From contig JAZQKI010000030.1 in assembly GCA_045542075.1 (NCBI GenBank), positions 1 to 59,219 on the forward strand: a DNA stretch of 59,219 nt. Direction: 5' to 3'. Positions within the stretch are counted from its first letter, which is position 1; each line of letters opens with the position of its first letter. Both the position numbers and the translations under genes were made by a program. Positions 1 through 8,669 of the stretch are shown in pieces. The notes beneath the pieces are model-generated. The model did no database searches. It was not told the origin of the DNA and saw only the letters and a program-made list of their open reading frames with translations. This stretch comes from SVTX01 sp045542075. Lineage in GTDB: Bacteria > Bacillota > Clostridia > Oscillospirales > CAG-272.

Positions 1-2
1 CG

Positions 3-620
3 TATGTTTCAACTGCCAACAGTGATTTTACAGATCCGCTTGCACTTCATTCAATTAAGATGATTACAGAGAGTCTTGTTAAGTCTTATAACGGCAGTGT
101 AGAGGACAGAGCGGCTATGCATAATGCACAGTGTATGGCTGGTATGGCATTTTCTAACGCACTTCTTGGTATTGTTCACTCTATGGCTCACAAGACCGGC
201 GCAATATTCGCTGACTACGGAGCTCACATTATTCACGGCGCGGCTAACGCTATGTACCTTCCTAAAGTTATCGCGTTCAACGCAAAGGATCCCGTAGCTA
301 AGGCAAGATACGGCGTTATCGCTGATTACATGGGACTTGGCGGCGCAAATGACGACGAAAAGGTTGCAAATCTCATCGCATTCCTCCGTGGTATGAACGA
401 TGCGCTCAACATTCCCCAGTGTATCAAGAACTACGGCGCAGACAGCTATCCTTGTGAGCAGGGCTTCGTTCCCGAGGAAGTATTCCTTCAGAGACTTCCC
501 GAAATCGCAAAGAATGCAGTTGCAGACGCTTGCACAGGCTCTAACCCCAGAGCAATTTCCGTTGAGGAAATGGAAAAGCTTCTTAAGTGCTGCTACTACG
601 ACACAGAAGTTGATTTCTGA
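3..620 (+). CDS. Iron-containing alcohol dehydrogenase, C-terminal part (5' end outside window)
   Basis: The frame is open from the left edge, so the gene starts upstream and about 205 C-terminal residues are present. The product should be an NAD(P)H-dependent Fe-ADH that interconverts aldehydes and alcohols in fermentation. The segment HSMAHKTGA followed by IIHGAANAM carries the metal-ligand histidines of the Fe-ADH helical domain, and the upstream DFTDPLALHSIK stretch is also family-typical. The C-terminus ends in YYDTEVDF. It could be a stand-alone butanol-type dehydrogenase or the C-terminal half of AdhE; the missing N-terminus prevents a choice. A terminator follows directly. Confidence 0.88.
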   Translation, partial: YVSTANSDFTDPLALHSIKMITESLVKSYNGSVEDRAAMHNAQCMAGMAFSNALLGIVHSMAHKTGAIFADYGAHIIHGAANAMYLPKVIAFNAKDPVAKARYGVIADYMGLGGANDDEKVANLIAFLRGMNDALNIPQCIKNYGADSYPCEQGFVPEEVFLQRLPEIAKNAVADACTGSNPRAISVEEMEKLLKCCYYDTEVDF

Positions 621-630
621 TAAAGTACAT

Positions 631-671
631 AAAAAATTCGAAGGGATCTGCCCTCGGCTTTTTTTTTTTTT
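631..671. terminator. Bidirectional intrinsic terminator between Fe-ADH and fakA
   Basis: The stem 639-645 / 651-656 (GGG/CCC core with one bulged A) is followed on the plus strand by an 11-T run and flanked on the minus strand by six U. It sits between two convergent genes and can serve both. Confidence 0.75.
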
Positions 672-2322
672 ATTCAACCGATATTATATAATCGTAAATA
701 GGCTGGCCGCCCTCAAGAACTGCGACCTCACATCCGCCGCCGACCTTGTCGGAAATGAGTCGACCAATATATGACGCCTCCGACTCGGATACGTTCTTAC
801 CGTAGAACACGGTGACAAACGATGCGCCCGTCATACCGCGGATAAGCTGTCTCATACAGGACTGACTCGTATCAGTCACGCACGCGATCTTGTTTTCAAC
901 AAGTCCGAGGAACTGTCCCTTGGATATCTTGAATCTGTCTATCTCGGTATCTCTTACGGCATACGTCACCGACATGGATGTCACCATAGACATAGCGTGT
1001 TTCATTTCCGCGACAACCGAGTCAAGGTCTCCGTCGGGATTATATGCTATCATAGCGGACATTCCCTGCGCCACCGTTTCGGTGGGAAGAACAATGACCT
1101 TTCTCTTTTTTACTATTTCTGCCGCCTGTCTTGCGACCATACAAATATTCTTGTTGTTGGGAAGCACGAAAACGTATTCGGAGGGTGTCTTCATTACCGC
1201 ATCTATGATGTCTTGCGTTGAGGGATTCATAGTCTGTCCACCCTCAATGACGGTGTCAACACCTATGTCGGTAAACATATTCTTTATTCCCTCACCCATA
1301 CAAACGCTTACAAAACCGTACTTTTTCTCGATCTTGATCTTTTCCTTTTTGGGAGCGGACTGCTTATCAGCGCCGGATTTAAGTGCCGTATGCTGATTTC
1401 TCATATTCTCAATCTTGACCGTAGCAAGACTTCCGAACTGAATTGCTCTTGTAAGCACCGCGCCGGGATCGTTCGTATGTATGTGGAGCTTGATGATGCT
1501 CTCATCATCCACAAACACCGCGCTGTCACCGATGCTCTTTATAAAATCATAAAGCTCGCCCGACGTATCCTCGCCGAGATACTGCTCGTTTTTATCAATA
1601 ATACATTCAGTGCAATAGCCAAACTTAATGTCGCCCGTCTCAAATTCGGCAAAATTAGCCGCCTCGCCCGACAGCTTCTCCTCGCTGATCTCCTCGGGCT
1701 CTTCCTCCTCGGAAAATCTGCCCTCAAGAGCGTCCTGCATTCCCTTGGCAACGCAGACAAAGCCAAAGCCGCCCGCGTCAACGACGCCTGCCTGCTTCAG
1801 TACGGGGAGCATTTCGGGAGTCTGCGCGAGAGTGTACTCCGCAGATTTCACGAACATTTCAAAAAGTATATGAACATCAAGGCTACTGTCTTCTCCGTAA
1901 GCCTCGGCAACGTTCTCCGACGCAACTCGCATAACAGTCAAAATAGTTCCCTCGGTAGGCTTCATTACCGCACGGTAAGCCTCCGACGTACCCTTTTTGA
2001 ATGCCGCAACAAGATCCTCACCCGTGCACTCGTCCTTACCCTTCAGCGCTTTGGCAAAGCCTCTGAAAAAGAGCGAGAGTATCGCGCCCGAATTTCCTCT
2101 TGCGGAACGGAGCATGAGGGCAGCAACCTTTTCTGCGCACGCACCGACAGGGAGATCGCTCTCCACCTTGGATACCGTGCTCATAGTAAGGCTCATATTA
2201 GTTCCCGTGTCTCCGTCGGGCACAGGGAAAACGTTGAGGTTGTTTGCCTCTTCCCTCTTGTTATAAAGCGTGTTTGCGGCGGAAATCACCATACTACGGA
2301 ATAGTTTTCCTGTGATTGCCAT
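670..2322 (-). CDS. fakA: Fatty acid kinase FakA (DAK2/YloV family)
   Basis: This is the ATP-binding subunit that phosphorylates fatty acids presented by FakB, feeding exogenous fatty acids into phospholipid synthesis through acyl-phosphate. The 550-residue length matches the family. The N-terminal DAK2 kinase domain has PDGDTGTN at residues 35-42 and RGNSGAI near residue 95. The middle domain has LHIHTNDPG, the conserved His region of FakA. The C-terminal third is the DegV-like/DAK phosphatase-like domain. GGAGGA lies 6 nt before the ATG. It is 16 nt downstream of fakB in the same transcript, which pairs kinase and carrier. Confidence 0.93.
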   Translation of the reverse strand: MAITGKLFRSMVISAANTLYNKREEANNLNVFPVPDGDTGTNMSLTMSTVSKVESDLPVGACAEKVAALMLRSARGNSGAILSLFFRGFAKALKGKDECTGEDLVAAFKKGTSEAYRAVMKPTEGTILTVMRVASENVAEAYGEDSSLDVHILFEMFVKSAEYTLAQTPEMLPVLKQAGVVDAGGFGFVCVAKGMQDALEGRFSEEEEPEEISEEKLSGEAANFAEFETGDIKFGYCTECIIDKNEQYLGEDTSGELYDFIKSIGDSAVFVDDESIIKLHIHTNDPGAVLTRAIQFGSLATVKIENMRNQHTALKSGADKQSAPKKEKIKIEKKYGFVSVCMGEGIKNMFTDIGVDTVIEGGQTMNPSTQDIIDAVMKTPSEYVFVLPNNKNICMVARQAAEIVKKRKVIVLPTETVAQGMSAMIAYNPDGDLDSVVAEMKHAMSMVTSMSVTYAVRDTEIDRFKISKGQFLGLVENKIACVTDTSQSCMRQLIRGMTGASFVTVFYGKNVSESEASYIGRLISDKVGGGCEVAVLEGGQPIYDYIISVE

Positions 2323-2338
2323 CAGAATTCCTCCAAAA

Positions 2339-3202
2339 TTATCTCTGTGTTCCTATAAAGAACAGTGCAAGCGTACCGGGACCGGAGTGTGCTCCTATTA
2401 CGGGGCCCGTGTAGTCTATCATAATTTCACAGTCAGGATATTTCTCCTTTATCATATCGGAGAGGGTCTTTGCGTCGTCATAGCAGTCGCCGTGACAAAT
2501 GTATATAAGCTGATTTTCGGGATTGATGCCCGTTTCAGTAAGCTTATTCGCAATCTCGGTTATTGCGGCTCTGCGGCCTCTTGCCTTTGCTACGTTTACA
2601 AGGTGTCCCTCGTTGTCAACGTGCATAACCGGCTTTATCGCGAGCATAGTTCCAAGCACTGCGGTAGCCGCGGAAACGCGTCCTCCGCGCTTGAGGAAGA
2701 ACAGATCGTCAACCGTGAACCAGTGGCAGAGGTTGAGCTTGGTATTCTCAATGAAGGATACAACCTCGTCAAAATCAGCGCCCGCCGCCTGCTTTTTTGC
2801 GGCAAGAGCTACGAGAAGTCCCTGTCCGAGAGAAGCGCAAAGTGAGTCGATAGCTACTATCTTTCTGTCGGGGTATTCCTCTGCAAGCTCCTCAATAGCA
2901 TTTTTGCCGTTTGTGTACGTAACGGAAAGGCCCGAGGAAAATCCAACGTAAATAACGTCCTTGCCCTCTTTAAGATAAGACTCAAAAAACTCCTTGAATC
3001 TATCCATGTTTACTGCGCTGGTCTTAGCGCCCGCCTTTGTTCTTACAAAGTCATAAAATTCCTTGGGATCAAGCTCATCATTATATTTTGTTCCAACGCC
3101 GTCAATATTTACTTCAAGCGATATAGCGGCTACGCCAAGCTCCTTCATAACGGATGCGGAAAGGTCGCTCGACGAGTCGGTGAGAATAATATACTCGTTC
3201 AT
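2339..3202 (-). CDS. fakB: DegV family fatty-acid-binding protein FakB
   Basis: A 287-residue DegV-fold carrier that holds a fatty acid for phosphorylation by FakA. Visible family motifs are TDSSSDL near the N-terminus, TSAVNMDRF, GFSSGLS, LFFLKRGGRVS in the middle and GAHSGPGTL near the C-terminus. The ATG at 3200-3202 is chosen because AGAGGA lies just upstream; a longer in-frame start at 3265 has no such site and lies close to the promoter. It is the first gene of the fakBA transcript. Which fatty acid class it binds (saturated or unsaturated) cannot be told from the sequence. Confidence 0.92.
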   Translation of the reverse strand: MNEYIILTDSSSDLSASVMKELGVAAISLEVNIDGVGTKYNDELDPKEFYDFVRTKAGAKTSAVNMDRFKEFFESYLKEGKDVIYVGFSSGLSVTYTNGKNAIEELAEEYPDRKIVAIDSLCASLGQGLLVALAAKKQAAGADFDEVVSFIENTKLNLCHWFTVDDLFFLKRGGRVSAATAVLGTMLAIKPVMHVDNEGHLVNVAKARGRRAAITEIANKLTETGINPENQLIYICHGDCYDDAKTLSDMIKEKYPDCEIMIDYTGPVIGAHSGPGTLALFFIGTQR

Positions 3203-3278
3203 AATGTAAAATTCCTCTCTTAAGATTGGGGGGAGGATAGCTCCAAAACTACCCATTGTAATCATATTTTACAAGTTG

Positions 3279-3307
3279 ATTATACAACAAGTTTGGGATT
3301 TTGTCAA
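3279..3307 (-). promoter_or_regulatory. Sigma-A promoter of fakBA
   Basis: On the minus strand, TTGACA (3302-3307), a 17-nt spacer and TATAAT (3279-3284): full consensus. The leader to fakB is about 70 nt. Confidence 0.85.
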
Positions 3308-3386
3308 TGCTTTTTGCGATATTTGTTATTTGACAACACGTAAAACGGCTTTCAAAACGAGTTCAAAACCTGTTTTTTTCAAATTG

Positions 3387-3415
3387 TTGACAAGTCAATA
3401 GATTTATGTTAAAAT
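3387..3415 (+). promoter_or_regulatory. Sigma-A promoter of topB
   Basis: TTGACA (3387-3392), 17 nt, TAAAAT (3410-3415). The -10 lies after the upstream in-frame ATG at 3406, which is why that start is excluded. Confidence 0.8.
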
Positions 3416-3453
3416 TATATATTATATTATTTACTCTTACCACGGGTGCGAAT

Positions 3454-5604
3454 ATGACAGTAATTATTGCGGAAAAGCCAAGTCTTGCGAGAAATATCGT
3501 TTCGGGTATATCACAGAATTTCGGCATACAGATGCAAAAGAAAAACGGATATTTTGAGGGTGGCGCTTACGTTGTGACGTGGGCTTTCGGTCACCTTTTT
3601 TCGCTATGCGACATCGAGGATTATACGGGACTTGGCGGCAAGTGGTCTATGGAAGGTCTGCCCTGCTTCCCCGAAGATTTCAGGTTCAAGCTGCGTCTCG
3701 GCTCTGACAAGAAGGTCGACGCGGGTGTGCAAAAGCAGTTTGATACGATAAAATATCTCTGCACCCGCCCCGAGACCGACAGAATAGTAAACGCGGGAGA
3801 CTCCGACCGCGAGGGTGAGATAATAGTCCGCCTTTGCGTGCTTCACACGGGCGCGCTCAACGAGAAAAATCAGGACGGCTCCCAAAAGCGCAGATTTGTC
3901 CGTCTGTGGCTTCCCGATCAGACTCCCGAGACAGTCGGCAAGGCATTGACAGAGATGAAGGACGAGCATGAATACGACAGCCTTGCAAACGAGGGCTTTG
4001 CGAGAACATATATAGACTGGCTTTACGGAGTTAATCTCACGCGCTACGCGACACTCAAAACAGGTACCCTGCTCCGTGTTGGACGAGTCATCGTGCCTAT
4101 TGTCCGTGCAATTTACGAGCGCGATATGGCGATAAGAAATTTTGTCCCCAGCATATATTATGTGGCAGTTTCCAAGGAAAAAACCAAGGACGAGGAAATC
4201 GAGCTTGTCTCAAAGGTGAAATTTGAGCAGGACAACTTCTCGGGAGTTCAGGCTCTTTGTGAGAAATATAATGCGTCAAAAGCTATTGTCATTTCAAAGA
4301 AGACCAAAAAGGAAACGGTAAATCCCGGAAAGCTGTTCTCTCTTTCAAAGCTTCAGAATCTGCTCTCCAAAAAATATAAGATGTCAATGTCCGAGAGCCT
4401 TGACATAGTCCAAAAGCTATATGAGGCGGGATATCTGACGTATCCGAGAACAAACTCCGAATATCTTGCCACCGCCGAAAAGGACAAGATAAAGAAAATC
4501 ATCAATAATATAAAAAATATCGGCTACCCCGTTGTCTTCAAGGATAAAAAGAGTATTTTCGACGACTCAAAGATCGAGAGTCACTCGGCGCTCACGCCTA
4601 CTTATAAAATACCCAAAAAGGAGAATCTGACCGACAAGGAAATGCTTGTCTATCAGACGGTCTTCCGCCGCTTCGTGTCTGTATTCTGCGACGAAGACTG
4701 TATCGCGCAAAAGACCGAAATAGTCATTGACGTCGGTGGCTACGAGCAGTTCACTCTCAAGGGAATTATCATACTGCAAAAGGGCTTTATGCGCTTTGAC
4801 GACTCCGAGAAAAAGGATAAGATACTTCCCCCTCTTGAGAAGGGCGACGAGGTCAACATTGACTTCAAGCCGTCTGAAAAGCAGACAAGCCCGCCAAAGC
4901 ATTATACGGTTGAAACCCTCAATAATTATCTGAAAAATCCCTTCCGCGAGGACAAGGCAAATCTGTCCGAAAGGGCGGATAGCGACACTCCCGAAAATGA
5001 TGACGAGGACTACCGCGCAATTTTCGAGGGTCTGGAGCTTGGCACGGAGGCGACCCGTACGGGTATTATTGACAACGCTTGCAAATCCAAATACATTCAG
5101 CTCAAAAAAGACGTATATACCATTCTGCCCGACGGCGAATATCTTATCGAGCAGCTTATGATAATGAATATTTCAATGGACAAGTACAAAACCAGCGTTC
5201 TCGGTCAAGCGCTCAAAAAAGTGTATCGCGGCGACATGACGGTGTCAGATAGCGTAAAGCTTGCCGAGGACGAGATATCCCTTGTGTTCCAGAAAAAAGA
5301 GTCCTCCCTTGAGCTTGACACCGACACGGGATTTTTCGGCGACGTGGTGGGTATATGCCCCGTGTGCGGAAAAAATGTGGTCAAGGGCAAGTACAGCTAC
5401 GGCTGCACGGGCTACAAGGACGGCTGCAAATTCAAGATAAACGGCGTCATTTGCAAACGCCCAATCTCTATTGCAAACGCAAGAATGCTTCTCGGCGAGC
5501 AAAAGCAGACTTCTCTTATACAGGGCTTCGTCTCAAAAAACGGCAAGGAATTCTCCGCGCGTCTCAAGCTCGACGGAGATAAGGCTGTGTTTGATTTCAA
5601 CTAA
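3454..5604 (+). CDS. topB: DNA topoisomerase III (type IA)
   Basis: A type IA topoisomerase of 716 residues that decatenates single-stranded or hemicatenated DNA. It begins MTVIIAEKPSLARNI, the TOPRIM start; the TOPRIM acidic motif GDSDREGE follows near residue 115. The catalytic tyrosine is Y330 in the LTYPRTNSEYL motif. The C-terminus has a zinc-finger segment (CPVC then two further Cys) and the RF-like substrate-binding tail seen in TopB and in ICE-encoded TopB proteins. Start 3454 is chosen because the ATG at 3406 lies inside the promoter. It is a single-gene transcript with its own promoter and a strong terminator. No mobile-element genes are nearby, so it is probably the housekeeping copy. 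Confidence 0.93.
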   Translation: MTVIIAEKPSLARNIVSGISQNFGIQMQKKNGYFEGGAYVVTWAFGHLFSLCDIEDYTGLGGKWSMEGLPCFPEDFRFKLRLGSDKKVDAGVQKQFDTIKYLCTRPETDRIVNAGDSDREGEIIVRLCVLHTGALNEKNQDGSQKRRFVRLWLPDQTPETVGKALTEMKDEHEYDSLANEGFARTYIDWLYGVNLTRYATLKTGTLLRVGRVIVPIVRAIYERDMAIRNFVPSIYYVAVSKEKTKDEEIELVSKVKFEQDNFSGVQALCEKYNASKAIVISKKTKKETVNPGKLFSLSKLQNLLSKKYKMSMSESLDIVQKLYEAGYLTYPRTNSEYLATAEKDKIKKIINNIKNIGYPVVFKDKKSIFDDSKIESHSALTPTYKIPKKENLTDKEMLVYQTVFRRFVSVFCDEDCIAQKTEIVIDVGGYEQFTLKGIIILQKGFMRFDDSEKKDKILPPLEKGDEVNIDFKPSEKQTSPPKHYTVETLNNYLKNPFREDKANLSERADSDTPENDDEDYRAIFEGLELGTEATRTGIIDNACKSKYIQLKKDVYTILPDGEYLIEQLMIMNISMDKYKTSVLGQALKKVYRGDMTVSDSVKLAEDEISLVFQKKESSLELDTDTGFFGDVVGICPVCGKNVVKGKYSYGCTGYKDGCKFKINGVICKRPISIANARMLLGEQKQTSLIQGFVSKNGKEFSARLKLDGDKAVFDFN

Positions 5605-5623
5605 TGTAAAATCTCTCATTTCA

Positions 5624-5655
5624 GCGGCAAGGAAAAATCCTTGCCGCATTTTTTT
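5624..5655 (+). terminator. Intrinsic terminator of topB
   Basis: Perfect 10-bp stem 5624-5633 / 5638-5647 with an AAAA loop, followed by a T-rich tail. Confidence 0.92.
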
Positions 5656-5674
5656 GCTTTTTTCAAAAAATATA

Positions 5675-5703
5675 TTGACAAGAACAATACTTCGTGATAT
5701 GAT
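5675..5703 (+). promoter_or_regulatory. Sigma-A promoter of the padR operon
   Basis: TTGACA (5675-5680), 17 nt, TATGAT (5698-5703). Confidence 0.88.
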
Positions 5704-5712
5704 GTATTACAT
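5702..5712 (+). promoter_or_regulatory. Candidate PadR operator
   Basis: The palindrome ATGTATTACAT (5-bp arms, one central base) overlaps the -10 and the expected transcription start. PadR-family regulators commonly recognise ATGT/ACAT half-sites, so autorepression is a natural reading. Inference from position and motif only. Confidence 0.4.
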
Positions 5713-5727
5713 AAGGAGGAGTATTTT

Positions 5728-6048
5728 ATGGATATTCAGTTAAAGCGAGGGCTACTGGACGTTTGCGTGCTGGCTGCCATCAAGGATGGAGAATCCTACG
5801 GCTACAAGATCATCAAGGATATGAAGCCGTATATTGAAATGTCTGAATCCACGCTGTACACCATTCTCAAGCGTCTGGAGCTTGCAAATATGTTGACCGT
5901 GCGCTCCGCGGAGCATAACGGCAGACTGCGTAAATATTACAAGATAACAAAGGCAGGTCTTGGGCGCATTGAGGATTTCAAGGATGAATGGCGCGAGGTA
6001 ATGGCAATATATCAGTTTGTGACAAAGGAGGATACGGGTAATGACTAA
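5728..6048 (+). CDS. PadR family transcriptional regulator
   Basis: A 106-residue protein of the short PadR subfamily: an N-terminal winged helix and a short C-terminal dimerising helix. The conserved stretches are LLDVCVLAAI, SYGYKIIKD, SESTLYTILKRLE and RKYYKITKAG. AAGGAGGA precedes the ATG. Its last 8 nt overlap the next gene (ATGACTAA), so translation is coupled. PadR + DUF1700 + DUF4097 is a recurring Firmicutes arrangement in which the regulator controls the two envelope-associated proteins. The inducer is unknown. Confidence 0.92.
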   Translation: MDIQLKRGLLDVCVLAAIKDGESYGYKIIKDMKPYIEMSESTLYTILKRLELANMLTVRSAEHNGRLRKYYKITKAGLGRIEDFKDEWREVMAIYQFVTKEDTGND

Positions 6049-6664
6049 ACAAGAATTTCTCATCGAACTGCAAGCCGCGCTGAACGGTCTGCCGCAGAAT
6101 AATATAAAAGAAAGCATACTGTTTTACAGCGAAATGATAGACGACCGAATTGACGACGGAATGAGCGAGGAAGAGGCTGTTGCGGATATTGGCTCTGTTG
6201 ACGAGGCAGCCTCCCAGATAATAGCAGAAATTCCCCTGCTGAAAATCGCAAAGGAAAAAATCAAGCCCAAAAGAAAAATGAAGGCGTGGGAGATAGTGCT
6301 GCTTTGCGTCGGCTCGCCTATTTGGGGGTCCCTGCTTATCGCGGCGTTTGCGGTTATCATTTCCCTTTACGCTGCTCTCTGGTCTGTCATAATAGCGCTG
6401 TGGTCGGTCTTCGTGTCCTTTGCCGCGTGCGCTGTGGCTCTTACTGTTGTAGGCGCCGCATACGGAGTCGTGGGCGGTGTCGTGTTTATCAACAACGCGC
6501 ATATTTACTCGGGTATTGTGATGTTTGCCGCCGGCTTGGTGCTTGCAGGTCTGTCCATCTTTACGTTTTTCGGATGCAAGGCGGCGACCAAGGGTATTAT
6601 TATACTCACTAAAAAATTAGCATTTGGACTTAAAAGTCTGTTTATAAGAAAGGAGAAGGCATAA
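6041..6664 (+). CDS. DUF1700 (HAAS) membrane protein
   Basis: 207 residues. The N-terminal ~70 residues are the HAAS-type domain (starts MTKQEFLIELQ, with ESILFYSEMIDD and MSEEEAVADIG). Three to four hydrophobic segments follow between residues ~83 and 190 (for example around VLLCVGSPIW, AACAVALTVV, IVMFAAGLVL), so it is an integral membrane protein with a cytosolic N-terminal domain. It overlaps padR by 8 nt and the next gene by 1 nt (TAATG). Biochemical function is unknown; partnership with the DUF4097 protein is inferred from the operon. Confidence 0.85.
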   Translation: MTKQEFLIELQAALNGLPQNNIKESILFYSEMIDDRIDDGMSEEEAVADIGSVDEAASQIIAEIPLLKIAKEKIKPKRKMKAWEIVLLCVGSPIWGSLLIAAFAVIISLYAALWSVIIALWSVFVSFAACAVALTVVGAAYGVVGGVVFINNAHIYSGIVMFAAGLVLAGLSIFTFFGCKAATKGIIILTKKLAFGLKSLFIRKEKA

Positions 6665-7635
6665 TGAAAAAATCAACTATCGCATGGCTTATTGTTGCGG
6701 CTTCTCTGGTGCTTCTCGGAGCAATTATTTTCGGAGGGTTGATCATGGCGTTGAAATTTGACTTTTCAAAGCTTAACACAGCTAAAATTGAAACCAATAC
6801 TCATACAATAAGTGATTCATTTGACAGTATAGCCATAGACACGGATACTGCAGATATTACTTTTTTGCCTTCGGAGAACGAGGAATGTAAGGTTGTCTGC
6901 AACGAGCAGGAAAATCTTAATCACTCCGTTGAGGTTGTTGATGGCATACTCACCGTAAGACGCGAGGACACACGCAAGTGGTATGAGCACATTGGAATTT
7001 TTTCATTTGGTAAGACAAGCATGACAGTATATCTGCCACAGTCGGAATACAACTCCCTTTCCATTAATGCTGACACGAGCGACATATCTATTCCGAATGA
7101 TTTCAAATTTGAAAATATAAACGTCATTCTGAGCACGGGAGATGTGACGTGCTCCGCATCTGCCTTGGACAAAATGAGCTTCAAGGCAAGCACGGGTGAT
7201 ATAAAGCTTGAGAATCTTTCCGCAGGCTGTATTGATATTTCGGTATCAACGGGCAGAGTCACGGCTTCGTCGGTAGTATGCAGCGGTGACATAAAGCTCA
7301 AATCAAGCACGGGAGATGCAACACTCACAAATATCACGTGTGTAAATCTCACCTCAAAAGCAAGCACGGGAAAGCTTAATATGAACAACGTCATTGCCTC
7401 TGGCAATTTCTCTATTGAGAGGGACACGGGCGACGTGAAATTTGAGAGATGTGACGCATCGGAGATCACCATTGTGACCGATACGGGCGACGTTAAGGGC
7501 ACGCTTTTGTCCGACAAGATATTTATTGTAGATACCGACACGGGCAGAAAGGATGTTCCCGAGACCACAACGGGCGGCAAGTGCAAAATAACTACGGATA
7601 CGGGAGATATCAAGATAATTATAGCAGCCGATTGA
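6664..7635 (+). CDS. DUF4097 family beta-repeat protein, membrane-anchored
   Basis: 323 residues. Residues ~7-30 form one hydrophobic anchor; the rest is predicted outside the membrane. From about residue 120 to the end the sequence is a run of short beta repeats with the recurring unit (S/D)TGD(V/I), seen at least eight times. This is typical of the DUF4097/DUF4098 'putative adhesin' beta-helix fold. It is the last gene of the padR operon. An envelope-stress or surface role is plausible from LiaG-like relatives, but nothing in the sequence fixes it. Confidence 0.85.
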   Translation: MKKSTIAWLIVAASLVLLGAIIFGGLIMALKFDFSKLNTAKIETNTHTISDSFDSIAIDTDTADITFLPSENEECKVVCNEQENLNHSVEVVDGILTVRREDTRKWYEHIGIFSFGKTSMTVYLPQSEYNSLSINADTSDISIPNDFKFENINVILSTGDVTCSASALDKMSFKASTGDIKLENLSAGCIDISVSTGRVTASSVVCSGDIKLKSSTGDATLTNITCVNLTSKASTGKLNMNNVIASGNFSIERDTGDVKFERCDASEITIVTDTGDVKGTLLSDKIFIVDTDTGRKDVPETTTGGKCKITTDTGDIKIIIAAD

Positions 7636-7640
7636 TTTGG

Positions 7641-7658
7641 CTTCCCCTCAAGGGGAAG
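7641..7658 (+). terminator. Small hairpin downstream of the padR operon
   Basis: 8-bp stem CTTCCCCT / AGGGGAAG followed by a short A-rich stretch. It probably acts with the next hairpin. Confidence 0.4.
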
Positions 7659-7663
7659 GCAAA

Positions 7664-7693
7664 AAAACCGCAGGACACAAGTCCTGCGGTTTT
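7664..7693. terminator. Bidirectional terminator between the padR operon and recR
   Basis: Perfect 13-bp stem 7664-7676 / 7681-7693 with an ACAA loop and A/T tails on both sides, between convergent genes. Confidence 0.9.
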
Positions 7694-7704
7694 ACTTATC
7701 AAAA

Positions 7705-8304
7705 TTATATTTCCCTTCTGCCCTCAAGCGCGCGGTTCAAGGTGACCGCGTCTGCGTATTCAATGTCAGCTCCCACCGAAATTCCGTATGCAAGTCTTGA
7801 CACCTTAACACCAAGTGGCTTGAGAATTCTTGACAGATACATCGCAGTTGCCTCACCCTCAACCGTGGGGTTGGTCGCGACTATAACTTCCTTTACGTCG
7901 TCACTCGACAGACGCGCAAGAAGCTCCTTTATCCTGAGCTTGTCGGGGGTGATTCCGTTCATGGGCGAGATAACTCCGCCAAGCACGTGATAAACTCCCT
8001 TATACTCTCTCACCTTTTCCATAGAAATGACTGCCTTGGGGTCGGACACGACGCAAATTACGCTCTTGTCCCTGCCCTCGTCAGCGCACACAAGACAGGT
8101 CTCCCTGTCGGTTATGTTCTGGCATATAGGACAAAGGTGTATTTTTTCTTTGGCTTCAACTATTGACAGCGCAAGCATTTTTGCGTCCTCATCTGACATA
8201 TCAAGCACTGAAAACGCCATTCTCATAGCGCTTTTTTTGCCCACGCCCTCAAGACGTCCAAACTGCTCGGCGAGTCTTTGAAGCGACTCTATGTACTCTG
8301 CCAT
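7705..8304 (-). CDS. recR: Recombination mediator RecR
   Basis: 199 residues, the usual RecR length. RecR works with RecO/RecF to load RecA at gaps. Domains in order: N-terminal helix-hairpin-helix (RLEGVGKKSAMRMAF), a C4 zinc finger (CPICQ then CLVC, residues ~57-72), a TOPRIM domain (VICVVSDPKAV) and a C-terminal Walker-B-like region (VIVATNPTVEGEATAMYL). It begins 1 nt after the ybaB stop, in the conserved dnaX-ybaB-recR order. No strong Shine-Dalgarno is seen, which fits translational coupling. Confidence 0.95.
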   Translation of the reverse strand: MAEYIESLQRLAEQFGRLEGVGKKSAMRMAFSVLDMSDEDAKMLALSIVEAKEKIHLCPICQNITDRETCLVCADEGRDKSVICVVSDPKAVISMEKVREYKGVYHVLGGVISPMNGITPDKLRIKELLARLSSDDVKEVIVATNPTVEGEATAMYLSRILKPLGVKVSRLAYGISVGADIEYADAVTLNRALEGRREI

Positions 8305-8305
8305 A

Positions 8306-8650
8306 TCAGAACATTCCGGGCATATTCATGCTGCCCGTTATTTTTGCCATTTCCTCATTATTTGTGTTTTCAACTCTCTTTATAGCCTCGTTTACTGCGG
8401 CTACGAGTATGTCGGAAAGTGTTTCTACATCGTCGGGATCAACTATCTCGGGCTGAATGTCGATAGAAAGGATCTCCTTTTTACCGTTTATCTTAACGGA
8501 TACAACTCCGCCGCCTGCCTTGACCTCGTATTCTCTTGCGTCAAGCTCCTCCTGCTTTATTGCCATATCCTCCTGCATCTTCTGTGCCTGACGGATCATA
8601 GCCTGCATATTGCCTGCGCCACCTGCGCCCTTCGGTACGTTTGCTCTCAT
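8306..8650 (-). CDS. YbaB/EbfC family nucleoid-associated protein
   Basis: 114 residues. A small dimeric DNA-binding protein of the YbaB/EbfC family, with GNMQAMIRQAQKMQEDM at the N-terminus and the core segments VSVKINGKKEI and LVAAVNEAIKR. The Gly-rich N-terminus and Met/Gly-rich C-terminus (GSMNMPGMF) are typical. AAGGAG lies 8 nt before the ATG. It lies between dnaX and recR, as in most bacteria. Confidence 0.93.
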   Translation of the reverse strand: MRANVPKGAGGAGNMQAMIRQAQKMQEDMAIKQEELDAREYEVKAGGGVVSVKINGKKEILSIDIQPEIVDPDDVETLSDILVAAVNEAIKRVENTNNEEMAKITGSMNMPGMF

Positions 8651-8669
8651 TTTTATATCTCCTTGTAAT

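Noticed and set aside
1390..2304. Long open frame (304 codons) on the plus strand opposite fakA
   Set aside because: It is fully antisense to a certain gene, has no ribosome binding site and its product has no recognisable features; it is a codon-usage shadow.
3454..5604. topB as a marker of an integrated conjugative element
   Set aside because: No integrase, relaxase, type IV secretion or att-like repeats are nearby, and the gene has its own promoter and terminator among housekeeping genes.
6921..7613. 230-codon minus-strand frame with regularly spaced repeats (possible CRISPR or surface protein)
   Set aside because: The periodicity is the codon pattern of the (S/T)TGD repeats in the DUF4097 gene on the plus strand; spacing is irregular and no true direct repeats of CRISPR length exist.
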